NCBI RefSeq assembly: GCF_001411555.2
Contig: NC_049905.1
Location: forward strand, 2,914,001 to 2,978,000
Origin: Juglans regia
Taxonomy: Eukaryota; Streptophyta; Magnoliopsida; Fagales; Juglandaceae
Direction of reading: 5' to 3'
Length of the DNA: 64,000 nt
The notes beneath the pieces were generated by a model. The model saw nothing but the letters and a program-made list of their open reading frames with translations, did not search any database and had not been told where the DNA came from. The translations under genes and the position numbers were made by a program. Of the stretch, positions 62,024 through 64,000 are shown in pieces (the first letter of the stretch is position 1; every line of letters starts with the position of its first letter).

Positions 62024-63715
62024 GCTCTCTCGAGTCTTCTCCAAAGTGCAGAGCCAGGTTTTGTGGTAGCTGAGGTTTTACTGTGAAGGAGAAGCAAAGC
62101 ATTTTGGGAATAAAAACGTTTTTGTTCGTCTTATATTTTTTGTAAAACATATCTTTAAATTATTAAATATTAAGATTCTATTTAAATTCAGAAATAAAAA
62201 AAGATGATTTTTTATGAAAGTTAAAAAAATATTATTTAAATATATAATATTTTCGTTAAGGGGGATATGCTATATTCTATTAGAGGATTCGAGATATAGG
62301 TATGTGGTGGAGACCGTTTGGAATGTTAGACGAGAATGGGCTTGTAGGTATGGTACATTTGAGTTGAGAAACGAGGTTAAAATCGTAAGAGCATTGAAAA
62401 CTTGCGTTGAGAAAATTGAGGTTGATTCCCGAGGGTAGGTGGTGGGAATGGGATTCACGACGTGTTGTTTAATTAATTAAAAAGAAAATGTTCGGTCACG
62501 TGTCAGTAAAACAAAAGACTTTTTCGGTTTTCTTTTTAAGAAAAAGAAAAAAAAAAGAGTAATGCTACATACAGTCGTGGAATGCGCAAACGCCGTGCAG
62601 TCGCTTTGAAAAAGAGTGGGGTCCACTATTAAAAAATTAATTTCTTTTCAGGTGGGTCCCTTATTTATTCACTTTTTTCAAAGCGACTGCACGCTCACGA
62701 CTGCAAGTATCATTTCTCTCCAAAAAAAAATATCTAGGAGTAATAATTAGGCGAGGTGATGATGTACTTCACCTAATGCACGTGCAGACTTTTATTATTT
62801 TATTTAAATATATATTTAATATTAAAATAGAATATAAAAAATAATAAATTATATATTAATTAAATATAAGTTTGCGGTGTAAGATTTGTATGTAAAATTT
62901 TTCTATTTGTATGAATTTTATGTGCCGTGCTCTTTCTCTCTCCAATGGACCCTTTCAATGTACTCAATTTTCCACTAGTTCCATTCTAAAGTGGGTATGA
63001 AAGGATTATGTCATTCGTGACCATTACTCTTATTATTTAGTTTTGTTTTTCTTTATATTATAACTATGGTAGGTGGAGACTAAATTATAATTCGATTGAT
63101 CTTAAAGAAACATTTGAAAATGCGCCGTATACGAAGGGACTTGACAGTTGAAAGTGGCAAAGAAGAGTTTGAGAAGAATGAAATACGCATAGGAAAATAT
63201 GACTATAACCGAAAGTTCGCTGACATTCCTTGTTATATTCATTTTTTTCATATTTTTGAATTTTAATAGATTTAGACTTCAATAAACCATCGTATTGATG
63301 TGACTTGATGCATTATATCAGATTATAAAGTTATTTTTATTATAAAGTAGATCTAACGGGTCACATACACATAAAGATATGTCAGTCTGTAGATTTAATT
63401 TTGTATAATCTTTTTATATCTATAGTACTTTTCTTTTTTAAAATTACGGAAGAATTGAGTAAATATTTTCTATAATCGTTTGGATTGTTGCGATGTTCAA
63501 TCAACTATTTATTGGGTTTTGCGGTTTGGGCCGAGAGGGCGCAAGGCTAGAGGTTTACTCTTCCACTTGCATATTAGGTTTGGGCCAGCAGTCCGGACCT
63601 TTCTACGGACAGCCCAAAATATCAAGAGCAAGATCAACTGTACAAAACGAATTGAGCAAGAAAAACTGGATGCCGGCCCAAAATGCCCAAAGGAAAAAAA
63701 ATAAAACAAAATATG
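62024..63715. other. Spacer upstream of the OTU gene
   Basis: Holds the OTU promoter, an inverted-repeat MITE (62558-62718), and near 63300-63425 a copy of the TTATAAAGTAGATCTAACGG repeat also seen near 42800. An open stretch at 62214-62438 has no recognised family. No gene seen. Confidence 0.45.
62558..62718. mobile_element. Inverted-repeat MITE, second family
   Basis: Starts AGTAATGCTACATACAGTCG and ends TCACGACTGCAAGTATCATT. The arms CGTGCAGTCGCTTTGAAAAA (62594-62613) and TTTTTTCAAAGCGACTGCAC (62673-62692) are almost perfectly complementary. The core carries GTGGGGTCCACTATTAAAAA and AGGTGGGTCCC. Diverged relatives lie near 15540, 16690 and 50664. Confidence 0.8.
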
Positions 63716-63787
63716 TGTGGCTGCTGGGATTCGAGCCCAGGTCTCCACGGCCACAACGTGGAATTCTTACCACTAAACTACAGCCAC
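63716..63787 (-). tRNA. trnH-GUG: tRNA-His (anticodon GUG)
   Basis: A 72-base minus-strand cloverleaf. The acceptor arm GTGGCTG pairs with CAGCCAC, discriminator A. The D arm is TAGTTTAGTGGTAAGA, the anticodon loop TTGTGGC gives GUG, and the T arm is CTGGGCTCGAATCCCAG. As in all nuclear tRNA-His genes, the extra 5' G is added after transcription. T-runs follow on the minus strand (63712-63708 and 63697-63690). Confidence 0.97.
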
Positions 63788-64000
63788 ATTTTTAATGTTT
63801 ATAGGTGCAGTTTTTATATTTAAAACCAATTCTTATAAGACATATATGCATTGCTCTTGGCATCTTGTGATTCATCGTCCCCAATTAGTAACTAAAATTG
63901 GTGCAAGACAAAAACAAATACAATAAGGAGTAATGCTATTATGTTTCTTAATTTATGTTACTTACTTTGTCTTCTTTACGTGGCACCACATTAATAAGTA
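63788..64000. other. Right edge, nothing recognised
   Basis: AT-rich sequence after the tRNA-His 5' end. AGGAGTAATGCTATTATGTT near 63926 may be the start of another copy of the second MITE family, cut by the window edge. Confidence 0.3.

Noticed and set aside
63480..63795. Open frames of 74-100 codons across the tRNA-His gene
   Set aside because: They contain the translated tRNA (GFEPRSPRPQ), a common artefact when a tRNA gene is read as protein.

Overview
This is nuclear DNA of a woody eudicot. Genes are intron-rich and widely spaced, with AT-rich spacers full of short non-autonomous elements, L1 and LTR retrotransposon pieces and three nuclear tRNA genes. The very frequent short elements whose ends are runs of GAGATGAGATGAG resemble repeats I associate with walnut and pecan (Juglandaceae, Fagales). 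That placement rests on pattern memory, not on a search.

Layout. 1-1841: decayed Copia retrotransposon, minus strand. 3068-3250: small secret of unknown function, a 60-residue conserved plant protein (minus). 3778-3850: tRNA-Arg(UCU). 5442-14210: 16-exon cytosolic-type pyruvate kinase (minus). 17248-20266: two-exon single-pass membrane protein (plus). 21600-25494: seven-exon gene (plus) joining a trihelix DNA-binding domain to a bacterial-type UMP kinase domain. 27243-42309: 19-exon plant myotubularin phosphoinositide 3-phosphatase (minus) whose introns hold L1 pieces and a complete 501-bp TRIM retrotransposon. 46539-48353: DUF3475/DUF668 protein (minus). 52241-55641: seven-exon GABA-transporter-like amino acid permease (minus). 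57760-57842: tRNA-Leu(UAA). 60060-61912: five-exon OTU deubiquitinase (minus). 63716-63787: tRNA-His(GUG).

All exon models were built by hand from reading frame, splice sites and protein family continuity. Every intron closes in phase, and all are GT-AG except one GC-AG intron in the myotubularin gene. Total lengths (527, 140, 496, 856, 604, 461 and 327 residues) fit the families where I know the usual size.

The genes do not form a cluster with one pathway. The points of most interest are the trihelix-UMP kinase fusion, where retention of intron 1 would release a complete trihelix-only protein; the myotubularin-DUF668 neighbour pair, which also appears as consecutive loci in Arabidopsis as I recall it (At5g04540/At5g04550); and several mobile elements whose exact ends and target-site duplications can be read directly.
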